From: CAYMGQ01 sp964390055
GTDB lineage: Bacteria; Bacillota; Clostridia; Peptostreptococcales; Natronincolaceae
Assembly: GCA_964390055.1 (NCBI GenBank)
Contig: CAYMGQ010000001.1
Span: forward strand, 1-64,000
DNA: 64,000 nt
Direction: 5' to 3'
In this document: positions 45,292 to 54,297 of the stretch, in pieces
Numbering within the stretch: position 1 is the first letter of the stretch
Layout of the letters: each line of letters starts with the position of its first letter
Made by a program: the position numbers and the translations under genes
Notes under the pieces: generated by a model
What the model was told of the DNA's origin: nothing
Database searches by the model: none
What the model saw: only the letters and a program-made list of their open reading frames with translations

Positions 45292-46503
45292 TTACTCTAC
45301 AAGGAGTATCTCTATTGCCTTATCTAATTGTATATCTTGGTCTCTTTCTATATCAGATTCATTCCTTATCTCTTCGGGTAACTCTATAACAATATGGGGT
45401 TCAATTCCCCTACCATGAATATTGTTGCCATTAGGTGTGAAATATTGAGAAATTGTGTATTTAAAACCTGTTCCATCATTCAAGGGCTTTAATTGCTGTA
45501 CTAGACCCTTACCAAAGGTTGTGGTCCCTACAATTTTGCCCCTATTCCCATCCTTTATTGCCCCGGCTAATATCTCCGAAGCACTGGCACTTCCCTTATT
45601 CACCAAAACTACCAGGGGCAAATCTATTTGTTTCTTATCAGACTTTTCTATTTCCCTTTCCCCATGTCGATTTTCTGTATATACTATTACCTGCTCACCC
45701 AAGACCATATCCGCAATTTTTATACACTGGTCCATTAGGCCACCTGGATTATTTCTTAAATCAATAATTAGTCCCCCTACATTTTCTGCCTGCAACTTTT
45801 TAACATGGTCTTTAAAGTCCTTGGCTGTTTTCTCATCAAACATTGAAATTCTAACATAGCCTATATTATTTTCCAGTACTTCTGACCTAACTGTCTCCAA
45901 TCTAATTTCTTCCCGCACCAGGGTAATGTCGATGGCATCTCCTAATCCTTCCCTCCATATTGATAATACAACATCAGTTCCGGGGTCCCCCTTCATAATA
46001 TCAGCAGCATAATCTAACTTATCCCCTGATACAGCTTCCCCATCAACGGCCAGTATTCTATCACCTGTTAGAATCCCAGCACGTTCCCCTGGCGTATTTT
46101 CAATGGGAGACACTACTGTGACCAGGCCATCGTCCCCGGGGGTAATTATCACGCCAATCCCACCGTAACTACCTTGATTACGCACCATTAGTTCAGTGAA
46201 TTCTTCCTCAAACATATAGGAGGTATAGGGATCCCCAACACCTTGGAACATTCCCTTTATAGCAAACTCTACCAATTCTTCTTGGTCTAGTTCTTGATAA
46301 TAGTTTTCTGTTAGATATTCACTTAAGGTTAGTAGTTTTCCATATTTGTCCCCCAAATCCTCATAATATTCATAAGTTTCTTTAGGAATTAATACTTTTT
46401 GCCCTAGAGGTAATGAAAGCAAGTTACCAAGGGTCATATTTGCAATACTAGTCAAAATAATAAGGAAAATTGCTCCGAAAAAAGCCTTTCTTTTACTAAT
46501 CAT
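45292..46503 (-). CDS. S41 family carboxyl-terminal processing peptidase
   Basis: A 403-residue exported serine protease of the CtpA/CtpB type. An N-terminal signal anchor (about 7-28) is followed by a short helical domain. A PDZ domain is near 95-185 (GSYGGIGVIIT, NTPGERAGILTGDRILAVDG). The peptidase core has LIDLRNNPGGLM, the catalytic Ser in NKGSASASEILAGAI, and the Lys in TTFGKGLVQQL. Homologues cut envelope and sporulation proteins. It follows the M23 peptidase gene, with a terminator between them. Confidence 0.95.
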   Translation of the reverse strand: MISKRKAFFGAIFLIILTSIANMTLGNLLSLPLGQKVLIPKETYEYYEDLGDKYGKLLTLSEYLTENYYQELDQEELVEFAIKGMFQGVGDPYTSYMFEEEFTELMVRNQGSYGGIGVIITPGDDGLVTVVSPIENTPGERAGILTGDRILAVDGEAVSGDKLDYAADIMKGDPGTDVVLSIWREGLGDAIDITLVREEIRLETVRSEVLENNIGYVRISMFDEKTAKDFKDHVKKLQAENVGGLIIDLRNNPGGLMDQCIKIADMVLGEQVIVYTENRHGEREIEKSDKKQIDLPLVVLVNKGSASASEILAGAIKDGNRGKIVGTTTFGKGLVQQLKPLNDGTGFKYTISQYFTPNGNNIHGRGIEPHIVIELPEEIRNESDIERDQDIQLDKAIEILLVE

Positions 46504-46593
46504 GTTTTTCTCCCCTCATGTATTTCTAAGCCCTTTATTCTACTATTTTATTAATTACATCCTATCATTATACATCAGTCAATAAAAGTTTTC

Positions 46594-46627
46594 AAAAACA
46601 TATAGGCAAAGGACTTCCCTTGCCTAT
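46594..46627 (-). terminator. Intrinsic terminator after the M23 peptidase gene
   Basis: Stem 46602-46612 with 46617-46627 (one mismatch), loop ACTT, followed on the minus strand by ATGTTTTTG. It closes ftsE-ftsX-M23. Confidence 0.7.
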
Positions 46628-46659
46628 TGTTTATTAGTAAAGCATTAAATTATAAGTAA

Positions 46660-47793
46660 TTACCTTCCTCTTACATAGGGGATTGGGTCCACATATTTTG
46701 CATCTTTTCTAACTTCAAAGTGGAGGTGGGGTCCCGTGGACATTCCCGTACTACCTGCTAGAGATACCCTTTGTCCTCCTGATACATGGTCTCCCACTGA
46801 TACTAATAACTTAGAATTATGGGCATAGAGGGTTACAATGCCCCCTCCATGGTCTATAATTACAGTCCTACCATAGCTACCTAGGGTTCCAGCGGTAATA
46901 ACCTTCCCCTGACCTGCTGCAACAATTGGAGTCCCCGTAGGTGCCGGTATATCTATTCCTGAATGGAATCTTTTTGTCTTTAGAATTGGATGTATCCTAT
47001 TGCCAAAGGGAGATGATATTCTGGAATAACCAGGTACCGGCCACCTTAGTTGGCCCCCCACATATTGTCCACCAGACTGTAATTTCCTTAGTTCACCTTC
47101 TAGTGCCCGGGCCTCTTTCTCAAGTTGGTCTAGCATTTGAGCTAGTTGTACCTTGTCCCTTTCTAAGTCCTTCCTTAGACGCTCCTGCTGGCCCCTGGAA
47201 ACACTTAGTTGGTTTTTCTTGTCCTCAACGTTTTTCCTTAGGTTTACTAGTTTATTTCTTTCATTTTCTAATTGTGCCTTTTTATCCTCTATAAGAGCTT
47301 TTTGCTCCTCCAAATATTTTAATAAATCCACATCATGATTTACAATCCGTTTTACCATATCTAGATTTGTCAAAAATTCGGAAAAATCCTTAGAATTTAA
47401 TAGTACTTCTGCATAGCCGACACTACCATTCTTGTACATAACCCTAATTCTCTGCCCAAGCATATCTTGTTTATTATCGATATTTTCCTCTGCTATCTCT
47501 AATTCTTCGCTGGCATCAACAATTTTTTTCTGTGTACTGTTTATATCCCTTTGGAGGGCCAGTATGTCCTTCTCGGCCTTATCAATCTGTGCCTCTAATT
47601 CCTGGATTTGCACAGTGAGACTTTTTTGCTGCCTATCCTTTTGCTTTAGTTGGTTATTTAGTTTGTTTTGCTCTGAAGTAACCTTGTCCAATTTTTTGTT
47701 TAAATCCCCAGCCTCATTTGCAAATACCGTAAGGGTAGATATAATCATCACCAATATAATAATTAAAGCAATACCTTTCTTTTCCCTTGACAC
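46660..47793 (-). CDS. EnvC-like M23 peptidoglycan hydrolase/activator
   Basis: A 377-residue exported protein. The signal peptide spans residues 1-25. A long coiled coil of about 190 residues (Lys/Gln/Glu-rich heptads, 30-235) resembles EnvC/PcsB hinges. The C-terminal LytM/M23 domain (about 255-375) has the zinc-ligand motif HSGIDIPAP and HLHFEV. Both metal-binding motifs are intact, so it is probably an active endopeptidase. It is encoded 18 bp after ftsX, matching the FtsEX-regulated hydrolase arrangement of Gram-positives. GTG start with GGGGGG upstream. Confidence 0.93.
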   Translation of the reverse strand: MSREKKGIALIIILVMIISTLTVFANEAGDLNKKLDKVTSEQNKLNNQLKQKDRQQKSLTVQIQELEAQIDKAEKDILALQRDINSTQKKIVDASEELEIAEENIDNKQDMLGQRIRVMYKNGSVGYAEVLLNSKDFSEFLTNLDMVKRIVNHDVDLLKYLEEQKALIEDKKAQLENERNKLVNLRKNVEDKKNQLSVSRGQQERLRKDLERDKVQLAQMLDQLEKEARALEGELRKLQSGGQYVGGQLRWPVPGYSRISSPFGNRIHPILKTKRFHSGIDIPAPTGTPIVAAGQGKVITAGTLGSYGRTVIIDHGGGIVTLYAHNSKLLVSVGDHVSGGQRVSLAGSTGMSTGPHLHFEVRKDAKYVDPIPYVRGR

Positions 47794-47811
47794 AGCCTGT
47801 CCCCCCTATAT

Positions 47812-48708
47812 TTATACTTTTAAATGCTTCCTCAAGGATACAATGCTACCCAGGGCTCCCACTCCTGCCCCTAGAACCATAAAGACGGGTATGGTCCTAC
47901 TCATCATATCATCCACAGATACTACATAAGAACTTACCATCATATATAATCTTGTGTTTATCACATTAAAGGCGTATTGATAGCCATAGTATACAAAACC
48001 CAGAGCTATACCGGCCCCAATAAGGCCCAAAATCATGCCTTCTATAAAGAAGGGCCATCGGATAAACCAGTTAGTAGCTCCCACATATTTCATAATATTG
48101 ATTTCCTGCTTTCTTGCTCCCAGGGTTATTTTTATTGTATTGGCAATAATAAACATAGCTACAAATATCAAAATTATAATCAAAGCAGTCCCGATAGTTC
48201 TCACAAAAGCAGCTATTTTTAATAAATTATCTATTAGTTCCTTATGGTACTTGACTTCCTCAATTCCCTTAACATTTCTTAAATTCTCTACTATGGTGTC
48301 CCCCATTTCTATATTATCCATATGAATAATATAAGAATTAGGTAGGGTGTTTTCCTCTAGGACCTCTAGTAGGTATCCCTGATCGCCCCATTGGATTTTC
48401 ATTTTATTTAGGGCCTCTTCCTTGGATTCATAATCTACATATTGAACTCCCGGCAGGTCAGCAATTTTTCTACCCAAATCAGATATTTCCTCAATATTTA
48501 AATCCTCTTCCAAATATACCTGTATAGTATCAAATTGCATCTGTGCAATCTGGGAGAGATTATTTATATTAAATACCAATGTTATAATTACCCCCAAGAC
48601 AACCAGGGATGCTGCCACAGAGCTAATGGATGCAAGACTCATCCCTCTATTACGCCAAACCCCGACAAGGCCTTGCTTGAACATATAATGTATTGTCCTA
48701 ATTTTCAT
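47812..48708 (-). CDS. ftsX: Cell-division ABC transporter permease-like FtsX
   Basis: Membrane partner of FtsE that activates cell-wall hydrolases at division; it does not need to transport. A short cytoplasmic N-terminus (MKIRTIHYMFKQGLVGVWRNRGMSLASIS) leads to TM1 near 35-55, a long extracellular domain of about 110 residues, then three C-terminal spans (around 168-190, 210-240, 265-285). I place the start at 48708, because GGGGGG lies 9 nt upstream. An ATG 54 bp earlier would add 18 non-family residues. It overlaps the ftsE end by 11 bp. Confidence 0.94.
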   Translation of the reverse strand: MKIRTIHYMFKQGLVGVWRNRGMSLASISSVAASLVVLGVIITLVFNINNLSQIAQMQFDTIQVYLEEDLNIEEISDLGRKIADLPGVQYVDYESKEEALNKMKIQWGDQGYLLEVLEENTLPNSYIIHMDNIEMGDTIVENLRNVKGIEEVKYHKELIDNLLKIAAFVRTIGTALIIILIFVAMFIIANTIKITLGARKQEINIMKYVGATNWFIRWPFFIEGMILGLIGAGIALGFVYYGYQYAFNVINTRLYMMVSSYVVSVDDMMSRTIPVFMVLGAGVGALGSIVSLRKHLKV

Positions 48709-49384
48709 ATCCATATGCCCCCCTATGCTCATCCCGCACCACCCTACCCCTTTCCAGGGCAACCACTCGGCGTTGCATTATATCTACAATATCCTTAGCA
48801 TGGGTAGCCATTACAACTGTTGTACCCCTTCTATTAATATGCTGCAATACCCTCATGATTTCCCAAGCAGTTTCCGGGTCTAAATTCCCCGTAGGTTCAT
48901 CTGCTATCAAGATTGAAGGGTTATTTACAATAGCACGGGCAATTGATACTCTTTGTCTCTCCCCACCAGAAAGCTCATCTGGATATTGCTTTGCCTTATC
49001 ACTTAATCCTACCATGCCCAAAACCATAGGCACCTGTCTGCGAATTTCTCTGGGTGAGGCCTCGATAACCTCCATAGCAAAGGCAATATTTTCATAAACA
49101 GTCTTCCTGGGCAATAGCCTAAAGTCCTGGAAAACCACACTTATATTTCTCCTAAGATAGGGTATCCTCCTACGGGATAATTGGGTAATATCCTGATTGT
49201 TTACTATAATATTTCCCCCTGTTGGTTCTTCCTCTTTAAGTAATAGTTTGATAAAAGTGGATTTGCCAGCTCCACTAGGGCCAACTAGGAATACAAATTC
49301 TCCCTTATTTATGCCTAAATTTACATTAGTTAATGCAGATATATTTTTATTATATACTTTGCTTACATTTCTAAATTCTATCAA
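48698..49384 (-). CDS. ftsE: Cell-division ATP-binding protein FtsE
   Basis: A 228-residue ABC ATPase. Walker A is GPSGAGKSTF, the Q-loop is VFQDFRLLP, signature LSGGERQR, and Walker B ILIADEPTGNLD. It drives FtsX to activate the EnvC-like hydrolase encoded downstream. First of the ftsE-ftsX-M23 operon. Confidence 0.96.
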   Translation of the reverse strand: MIEFRNVSKVYNKNISALTNVNLGINKGEFVFLVGPSGAGKSTFIKLLLKEEEPTGGNIIVNNQDITQLSRRRIPYLRRNISVVFQDFRLLPRKTVYENIAFAMEVIEASPREIRRQVPMVLGMVGLSDKAKQYPDELSGGERQRVSIARAIVNNPSILIADEPTGNLDPETAWEIMRVLQHINRRGTTVVMATHAKDIVDIMQRRVVALERGRVVRDEHRGAYGYEN

Positions 49385-49721
49385 AAAACATCAGCTCCAT
49401 TATTACTTTATATTAGTTCGACATAAATACTTCAACTCCTCTTATATTCAACAGAAAAACCTAGTAAATATTCCCTATTCAAAAGGTGGTTTTTCTATAT
49501 CTATAAAGAATATATGGAGTCATACTCCTTTTATTATAACAGGATTGTAGAAGAAATTACAATTGAATTGATTTCCAATCCTATGTTACAATATTGTTAC
49601 AAAATACCCTGGATTTTTCCCTGCAATTTGGGTAAAATTCTATTATCTAATGAAAAATTCCAATTGTATAGGACCTATTTATATTGACTTACATAATCAG
49701 GAAATAATAAGGAGGATATTC
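49385..49721. other. 337-bp divergent intergenic region ftsE / 5-formyl-THF cyclo-ligase
   Basis: It holds the minus-strand ftsE promoter and a GGAGT-CAT-ACTCC dyad (49516-49528) downstream of its -10. I found no confident plus-strand promoter for the cyclo-ligase gene and no further gene. Confidence 0.55.
49533..49562 (-). promoter_or_regulatory. Candidate promoter of ftsE
   Basis: Minus-strand TTGTAA (49562-49557) and perfect TATAAT (49538-49533) with an 18-bp spacer, about 150 bp before ftsE. Confidence 0.5.
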
Positions 49722-50300
49722 GTGAAAAAAAGCCTGCGAAAAGAAATTTTAGCCAGACGAAATAGGCTGGCTAGGGAGGAAATTATACATTTAAGCCAGC
49801 AAATTATAGGAAATTTCAAAAATACACCTTTATATAGGGATGCCTATCATATTATGTTATATCTTTCCTTTGCCAGTGAAGTGGTTACCCAAGATATTGT
49901 GGAAGACTTATTGAAGCAAAAAAAACATGTCTACATTCCCCTAACTGTGCCTAAAAGCAGGGAAATGATTGTTTCCAAACTTAAAGACCCTGAAAAGGAT
50001 CTGGAGGAAGGGAATTTTGGAGTCCTAGAGCCTAGGAAGGGTGCAGTTCGCCCGACGGACACCAATATTTTAGACCTGATAATAGTTCCGGGTTTGCTAT
50101 TTGATAAAAGGGGTTACCGCATAGGATATGGTGGTGGTTACTATGATAGATTTTTACCTAAATTATCTCCTAAAACTACAAGCCTTAGCCTTGCCTTTGA
50201 CTTTCAAATCCTAGAAGAAATCCCCAATGACCCCCATGACTATCCAGTTCAATATATTATAAGCGAAAAGCAGTTTATCAAATGTCAGGATAAATTTTAA
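49722..50300 (+). CDS. fau: 5-formyltetrahydrofolate cyclo-ligase
   Basis: ATP-dependent conversion of 5-formyl-THF to 5,10-methenyl-THF. It has 192 residues from a GTG with AGGAGG 7 nt upstream; an ATG 24 codons earlier has no good RBS. The N-terminal basic KKSLRKEILARRN and the C-terminal DLIIVPGLLFDKRGYRIGYGGGYYDRFL (ATP/folate site) are family hallmarks. It is isolated on the plus strand between two minus-strand clusters. Functionally it joins fhs and fchA in folate C1 metabolism. Confidence 0.95.
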   Translation: MKKSLRKEILARRNRLAREEIIHLSQQIIGNFKNTPLYRDAYHIMLYLSFASEVVTQDIVEDLLKQKKHVYIPLTVPKSREMIVSKLKDPEKDLEEGNFGVLEPRKGAVRPTDTNILDLIIVPGLLFDKRGYRIGYGGGYYDRFLPKLSPKTTSLSLAFDFQILEEIPNDPHDYPVQYIISEKQFIKCQDKF

Positions 50301-50307
50301 TGAAATT

Positions 50308-50338
50308 ATGGGAGTCAATTATTGACTCCCATATTTTT
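50308..50338. terminator. Bidirectional terminator between fau and the P-type ATPase gene
   Basis: Perfect 11-bp stem (50308-50318 with 50322-50332), loop TTA, followed on the plus strand by ATTTTTAT. It serves two convergent genes. Confidence 0.85.
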
Positions 50339-50341
50339 ATC

Positions 50342-52456
50342 CTATATTCTTAAAACTCTCATGGAATTTAATACGGCAATCAGAGCTACCCCAACGTCAG
50401 CGAAAACTGCCTCCCACATAGTTGCCAAACCACCGGCACCTAAAAAGAGAACCAGGGCCTTAACGGCAAAGGCAAAGATAATATTCTGCCATACTATTTT
50501 TCTAGTTTTTTTAGCAATTTCCATGGCCCTTACTAACTTATAGGGCTCATCTGTCATTAATACTACATCCGCTGCCTCAATGGCTGCATCAGAACCTAGG
50601 GCTCCCATGGCTACGCCAATATCTGCCCTAGCCAGAACTGGTGCATCATTGATACCGTCACCCACGAATACCAATTGGCCCCTTGCATCCCTATCCTTTT
50701 CTAGCTCCTCTAACTTTTTAACTTTTTGATCAGGTAGCAATTGGGCATATACCCTGCTTAGGCCTAGTTCCTTCCCAACTGCCATTCCCACCTGGTCATT
50801 GTCTCCGGTAAGCATAATTGTTTCCTTAATTCCTAGATTATTTAATTGATCAATGGTCTTTTGAGCATCCTTTTTAATCTCATCAGAAATTAATATAGAA
50901 CCCATAAATTGATTATTGACCCCTATATATATTACAGTCCCTATAGCATCCACAGGCCTATAGGCAATATCCTCCCTATCCATCAGCTTGGCATTGCCAG
51001 CTAAAACCTTCCTCCCATCTATATTTACCCTGATTCCATGCCCTAGGACCTCCTCATAATTTTCTATCCTAGTCTTGTCGATTTCCCTACCATGGGCCTT
51101 TAAAATGGATAAGGCAATAGGATGGTTGGAATAAGCTTCTGCATGGGCTGCATAATCTAATAATTCCTCTTCCTTAACTCCCCCTGCGGGGTTAATTTGT
51201 GTAACTTGAAAAACGCCCCTAGTCAAAGTCCCTGTCTTGTCAAATACTACCATATCTACATGGTTTAGTGCCTCTAGGTAATTCCCGCCCTTTACTAGTA
51301 TTCCATTTCTTGAGGCTCCCCCAATTCCACCAAAAAAGGCTAGGGGTATAGAAATAACCAATGCACAGGGGCAAGATATTACCAGAAACACCAGGGCCCT
51401 GTAAATCCATTGGGAAAATTCCGCTCCCTCAATTAGCAGGGGAGGTATTATGGCTAAGGCCAGGGCAGAGAATACTACAAAAGGAGTGTAATATCTGGCA
51501 AATCGTGTGATAAATTTTTCTGCCGAAGCTTTTTTACTACTTGCATTCTCTACTAATTCCAAGATTTTTGTTACTGTGGATTCCCCAAATTCCTTGTCGA
51601 CCCTAATAATCAATAAGGCATTTTTATTTATAAAGCCGCTTAATATACTAGTTCCTACCCCAACCTCCCTGGGCATGGATTCACCAGTAAGGGCTGAAGT
51701 ATCCACCATGGAAGCCCCCTCCACAACAATCCCATCTAGGGGGACCCTCTCGCCCGGCTTGATTATTATTAGGTCACCAACCTTGACCTCTTCTGGTGAA
51801 ACCCTTTTTTCTCCCTGACTTGTCTTTAAATTTGCATAATCTGGCCGTATATCCATTAGCTTGGCAATGGATTTTCTAGAGCGGTTAACTGCCAGGTCCT
51901 GGAAGAACTCTCCCAGCTGATAAAATAGCATTACTGCAACACCCTCCGGAAATTCCCCAATGGCAAAAGCCCCCACTGTTGCAATGGCCATTAGGAAGTT
52001 CTCATCAAAAATCTGTCCCCTGAAAATATTCCTCCCTGCCCTAAGCAAAATCTCCCCTCCTACAAGGAGGTAACTTGTAAAATATAAAAGAAATTTAGCT
52101 GGACCATCCTGCCTAGAGATTATGGCTAAGGCAAAAAGTAGACCCCCCATAGCCAATCTAATTAACCGTCTCTTATTTTGGCTTGTCCCATAATCATTTT
52201 TATTTTTCCCCTTATGGCTAGCCTTCTCCCTGATAATAACATGAGGTTCTAATTTATGAACTAAATCCTCAATCATTGACAAGGTTTTTTGCCTTTGCCC
52301 CTTATCCTCTAGTTCTACAAGCAAAGTTTTTGTTGCAAAATTTAAAGAGGCTGACCTTATATTGTCTAACTTCCTTAACTTGACCTCTATTTTGTCTGCA
52401 CAACTAGCACAATCCAGTCCCTCTAAAATTAACTCTTTCCTTAATTCTATGCTCAT
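50342..52456 (-). CDS. Heavy-metal exporting P1B-type ATPase (Zn/Cd/Pb type)
   Basis: A 704-residue integral membrane pump. One N-terminal HMA domain has LDCASCAD (C16/C19). Transmembrane CPC motif in ISCPCALVISIP (near 362). Phosphorylation motif DKTGTLT near 405, then HPIA, TGDN and the hinge GDGINDAPVLA. A CPC motif with an SmtB/CadC-type repressor upstream suggests Zn2+, Cd2+ or Pb2+ rather than copper. The repressor gene ends 13 bp upstream, so the two form one operon. Confidence 0.94.
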   Translation of the reverse strand: MSIELRKELILEGLDCASCADKIEVKLRKLDNIRSASLNFATKTLLVELEDKGQRQKTLSMIEDLVHKLEPHVIIREKASHKGKNKNDYGTSQNKRRLIRLAMGGLLFALAIISRQDGPAKFLLYFTSYLLVGGEILLRAGRNIFRGQIFDENFLMAIATVGAFAIGEFPEGVAVMLFYQLGEFFQDLAVNRSRKSIAKLMDIRPDYANLKTSQGEKRVSPEEVKVGDLIIIKPGERVPLDGIVVEGASMVDTSALTGESMPREVGVGTSILSGFINKNALLIIRVDKEFGESTVTKILELVENASSKKASAEKFITRFARYYTPFVVFSALALAIIPPLLIEGAEFSQWIYRALVFLVISCPCALVISIPLAFFGGIGGASRNGILVKGGNYLEALNHVDMVVFDKTGTLTRGVFQVTQINPAGGVKEEELLDYAAHAEAYSNHPIALSILKAHGREIDKTRIENYEEVLGHGIRVNIDGRKVLAGNAKLMDREDIAYRPVDAIGTVIYIGVNNQFMGSILISDEIKKDAQKTIDQLNNLGIKETIMLTGDNDQVGMAVGKELGLSRVYAQLLPDQKVKKLEELEKDRDARGQLVFVGDGINDAPVLARADIGVAMGALGSDAAIEAADVVLMTDEPYKLVRAMEIAKKTRKIVWQNIIFAFAVKALVLFLGAGGLATMWEAVFADVGVALIAVLNSMRVLRI

Positions 52457-52469
52457 GTCACCTGTCCCC

Positions 52470-52835
52470 CTAACCGTGGTTTATATGTTCAAATCCCTGT
52501 TCAAAAACATTTTTTACATGGTCATCATCTAGAGAATAATAAACCATCTTACCCTCTTTTCTAAACTTAACTAGTCTAGCTTGTTTAAGTATCCTTAATT
52601 GATGAGAAATTGCTGAGGAATTCATATCCAGGGATAAGGCAATATCCCCAACACACATCTCAGTCTTAAGTAATGCATATAATATTTTTACCCTTGTTGC
52701 TTCTCCAAGCACCTTAAAGAAGCTAGCCAATTCATAAAGTTTCTCCTCCTGTTCCATAATTGATTTCACTTTATCTACTACATCCTCATGTATGGCACTA
52801 GGGCTAGCTAGTTCAATATCTTCCCTTTTATTCAT
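52470..52835 (-). CDS. ArsR/SmtB-family metal-responsive repressor
   Basis: A 121-residue winged-helix dimeric repressor. The DNA-binding part is DIALSLDMNSSAISHQLRILKQARLVKFRKEGKMVYYSL. In alpha-5 the residues D-D-H-V ... H-I-N-H match the SmtB/CzrA zinc site (Asp, His and a C-terminal His pair). The alpha-3 motif has only one cysteine (MCVGDI versus CVCD), which argues against a CadC-type Cd/Pb site and for zinc. It overlies a clear operator at its own promoter. Confidence 0.92.
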   Translation of the reverse strand: MNKREDIELASPSAIHEDVVDKVKSIMEQEEKLYELASFFKVLGEATRVKILYALLKTEMCVGDIALSLDMNSSAISHQLRILKQARLVKFRKEGKMVYYSLDDDHVKNVFEQGFEHINHG

Positions 52836-52850
52836 TTAATCACCCTTTTC

Positions 52851-52880
52851 ATTTGAACATTTGAATATGTGTTCAAATGT
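52851..52880. promoter_or_regulatory. SmtB/CzrA-type operator of the metal-efflux operon
   Basis: ACATTTGAA-N6-TTCAAATGT (52857-52880) is a perfect 9-bp inverted repeat. A third half-site, ATTTGAA, lies at 52851-52857. It begins directly downstream of the -10 box, where repressor binding would block transcription until metal is present. Confidence 0.8.
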
Positions 52881-52909
52881 ATTATATATTATTAGCCCTA
52901 ATTTTACAA
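52881..52909 (-). promoter_or_regulatory. Promoter of the metal-efflux operon
   Basis: Minus-strand TTGTAA (52909-52904) and perfect TATAAT (52886-52881) with a 17-bp spacer, immediately before the operator. Confidence 0.75.
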
Positions 52910-53021
52910 GGGAAATCCTTATAATTTATAAAAATAAATTAATCTTAAATAGTAACTTCAAATATAGAAGCTCCATATTTCAAGCAACTTGTGTTAAAGT
53001 TAACCATGAACTTCAAAAAAA

Positions 53022-53060
53022 TCAAAGCCCCAGGTTACGGATTACTTATCCGTCCCTGGG
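53022..53060 (-). terminator. Intrinsic terminator downstream of the YibE/F gene
   Basis: Two-part stem CCCAGG/CCTGGG and ACGGAT/ATCCGT (53029-53042 with 53048-53060), 5-nt loop, followed on the minus strand by CTTTGATTTTTTTG. Confidence 0.75.
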
Positions 53061-53080
53061 AGATATTTTTATATATATTT

Positions 53081-53106
53081 ATCCTAATGGCTTTAGCTAT
53101 TAGGAT
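53081..53106. repeat. Second hairpin behind the YibE/F gene
   Basis: ATCCTAAT/ATTAGGAT plus GCT/AGC with a G-T pair and loop TT. The T-rich tail is on the plus strand (TTTTGTCTTTT), so its role for the minus-strand gene is unclear. Confidence 0.5.
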
Positions 53107-53136
53107 TTTTGTCTTTTCCTATTATCCTCATAATAT

Positions 53137-54258
53137 TTATTTTTCGCCCTGGGAAAATTTCTCGGCCAGAAATCCTGCCGTAATAGCTGTAATAGGTATG
53201 GAGAGGACCAAACCTATACTACCGGAGAAGGCCCTAATAATTTCTGTGGCAACAATATCTAAATTGATAATATTTGTTAAGGTCTCTTCATAGGCGGTAA
53301 AAACCAGCAATAAGGGTATGGCACTCCCAGTGTAGGCTAGTATAAGGGTATTTGCCATTGTTCCCATAACATCCTTTCCTACATTCATACCAGAAATAAC
53401 TAGGTCCTTTCTTCTTATCTGTGGATTGGCGTTTTTGATTTCCTCCATACTAGAGGCTATGGACATACCAACATCCATAACAGCCCCCAAGGCTCCCATA
53501 ATAATACCGGCAAACAATAGACCTCTAAAATCAAATTTTACCCCCTGGGGGATATACATTAACATCATGGCCTCATCAGAGGACAGGCCTGTTAATTTCA
53601 CCTTTGAACCTATAATATAGGCGATAATTCCTGCTATAAAGACCCCACCCAAAACACCTGTTATGGCTGCAAAACTCTTGGTATTTATACCTCCAACAAG
53701 AATTATAGTTATTAAAGTAATAAGAAAGGAAACAAAGACAGTTAAAATAATGGGATTATATCCTGCTAATAGGCCAGGTAACAAGACCTTGAGTATTAAT
53801 AGCATAGTTAAGGCCAAGGTTATTACGGTTTTGAGCCCCTTATACCTTCCCACAAGGATAAGGAGGGCTATAAATATTGCAAATACTATATATACATAGG
53901 TATCTCTTAGATATTCTGAAATATGGGCCTGTAGGTCTCCATCATCGCCTATTTCCATAGTTACCAAAACCTTATCCCCTGGTTCAATCTCTATATCGTA
54001 GCCTATATTGCCTGTCAGGCTATGAATTGTCTCAAACTCCTGGCCCTTATATTCACCTGATAATATTTCTAGGGTTACTAACATATTTTCAACAATAAAA
54101 TCATTTTCAAGGCTGGCATCTTCCAAGACCTCTACATTTAATATTCTCGCCCTTTCAATTACTAGGTCTTCCCCATAGTCCTCTTGAGCAAATGCCCAAT
54201 TGTTTCCTAGTAGTAATCCCATTATAAGCAGGAATACAATAATAATTCTTCTTGTCAT
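53137..54258 (-). CDS. YibE/F family membrane protein
   Basis: A 373-residue protein. A signal peptide (1-24, cleavage after NWAFA) is followed by an extracellular beta-rich domain to about 120, then about eight transmembrane segments (from YVYIVFAIFIALLILVG onward). The conserved GAVMDVGMSIASSMEEI and GMNVGKDVMGTMANTLILAYTG regions identify the family. Function is not established. It lies 39 bp after the PP2C phosphatase gene. Confidence 0.88.
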   Translation of the reverse strand: MTRRIIIVFLLIMGLLLGNNWAFAQEDYGEDLVIERARILNVEVLEDASLENDFIVENMLVTLEILSGEYKGQEFETIHSLTGNIGYDIEIEPGDKVLVTMEIGDDGDLQAHISEYLRDTYVYIVFAIFIALLILVGRYKGLKTVITLALTMLLILKVLLPGLLAGYNPIILTVFVSFLITLITIILVGGINTKSFAAITGVLGGVFIAGIIAYIIGSKVKLTGLSSDEAMMLMYIPQGVKFDFRGLLFAGIIMGALGAVMDVGMSIASSMEEIKNANPQIRRKDLVISGMNVGKDVMGTMANTLILAYTGSAIPLLLVFTAYEETLTNIINLDIVATEIIRAFSGSIGLVLSIPITAITAGFLAEKFSQGEK

Positions 54259-54297
54259 GTCTAGCCTCCTAGTTCTAATGATTAAGTCCTAATTAAT

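Larger units (their letters stand above)
52836..53136. other. 301-bp region between the metal repressor gene and the YibE/F gene
   Basis: It contains the repressor promoter and operator, and two tandem hairpins closing the YibE/F gene, all listed separately. No gene is seen. Confidence 0.55.

Noticed and set aside
52861..53103. Plus-strand frame of 80 codons over the metal operator
   Set aside because: Starts inside the operator/promoter and crosses two hairpins; no RBS or domain.
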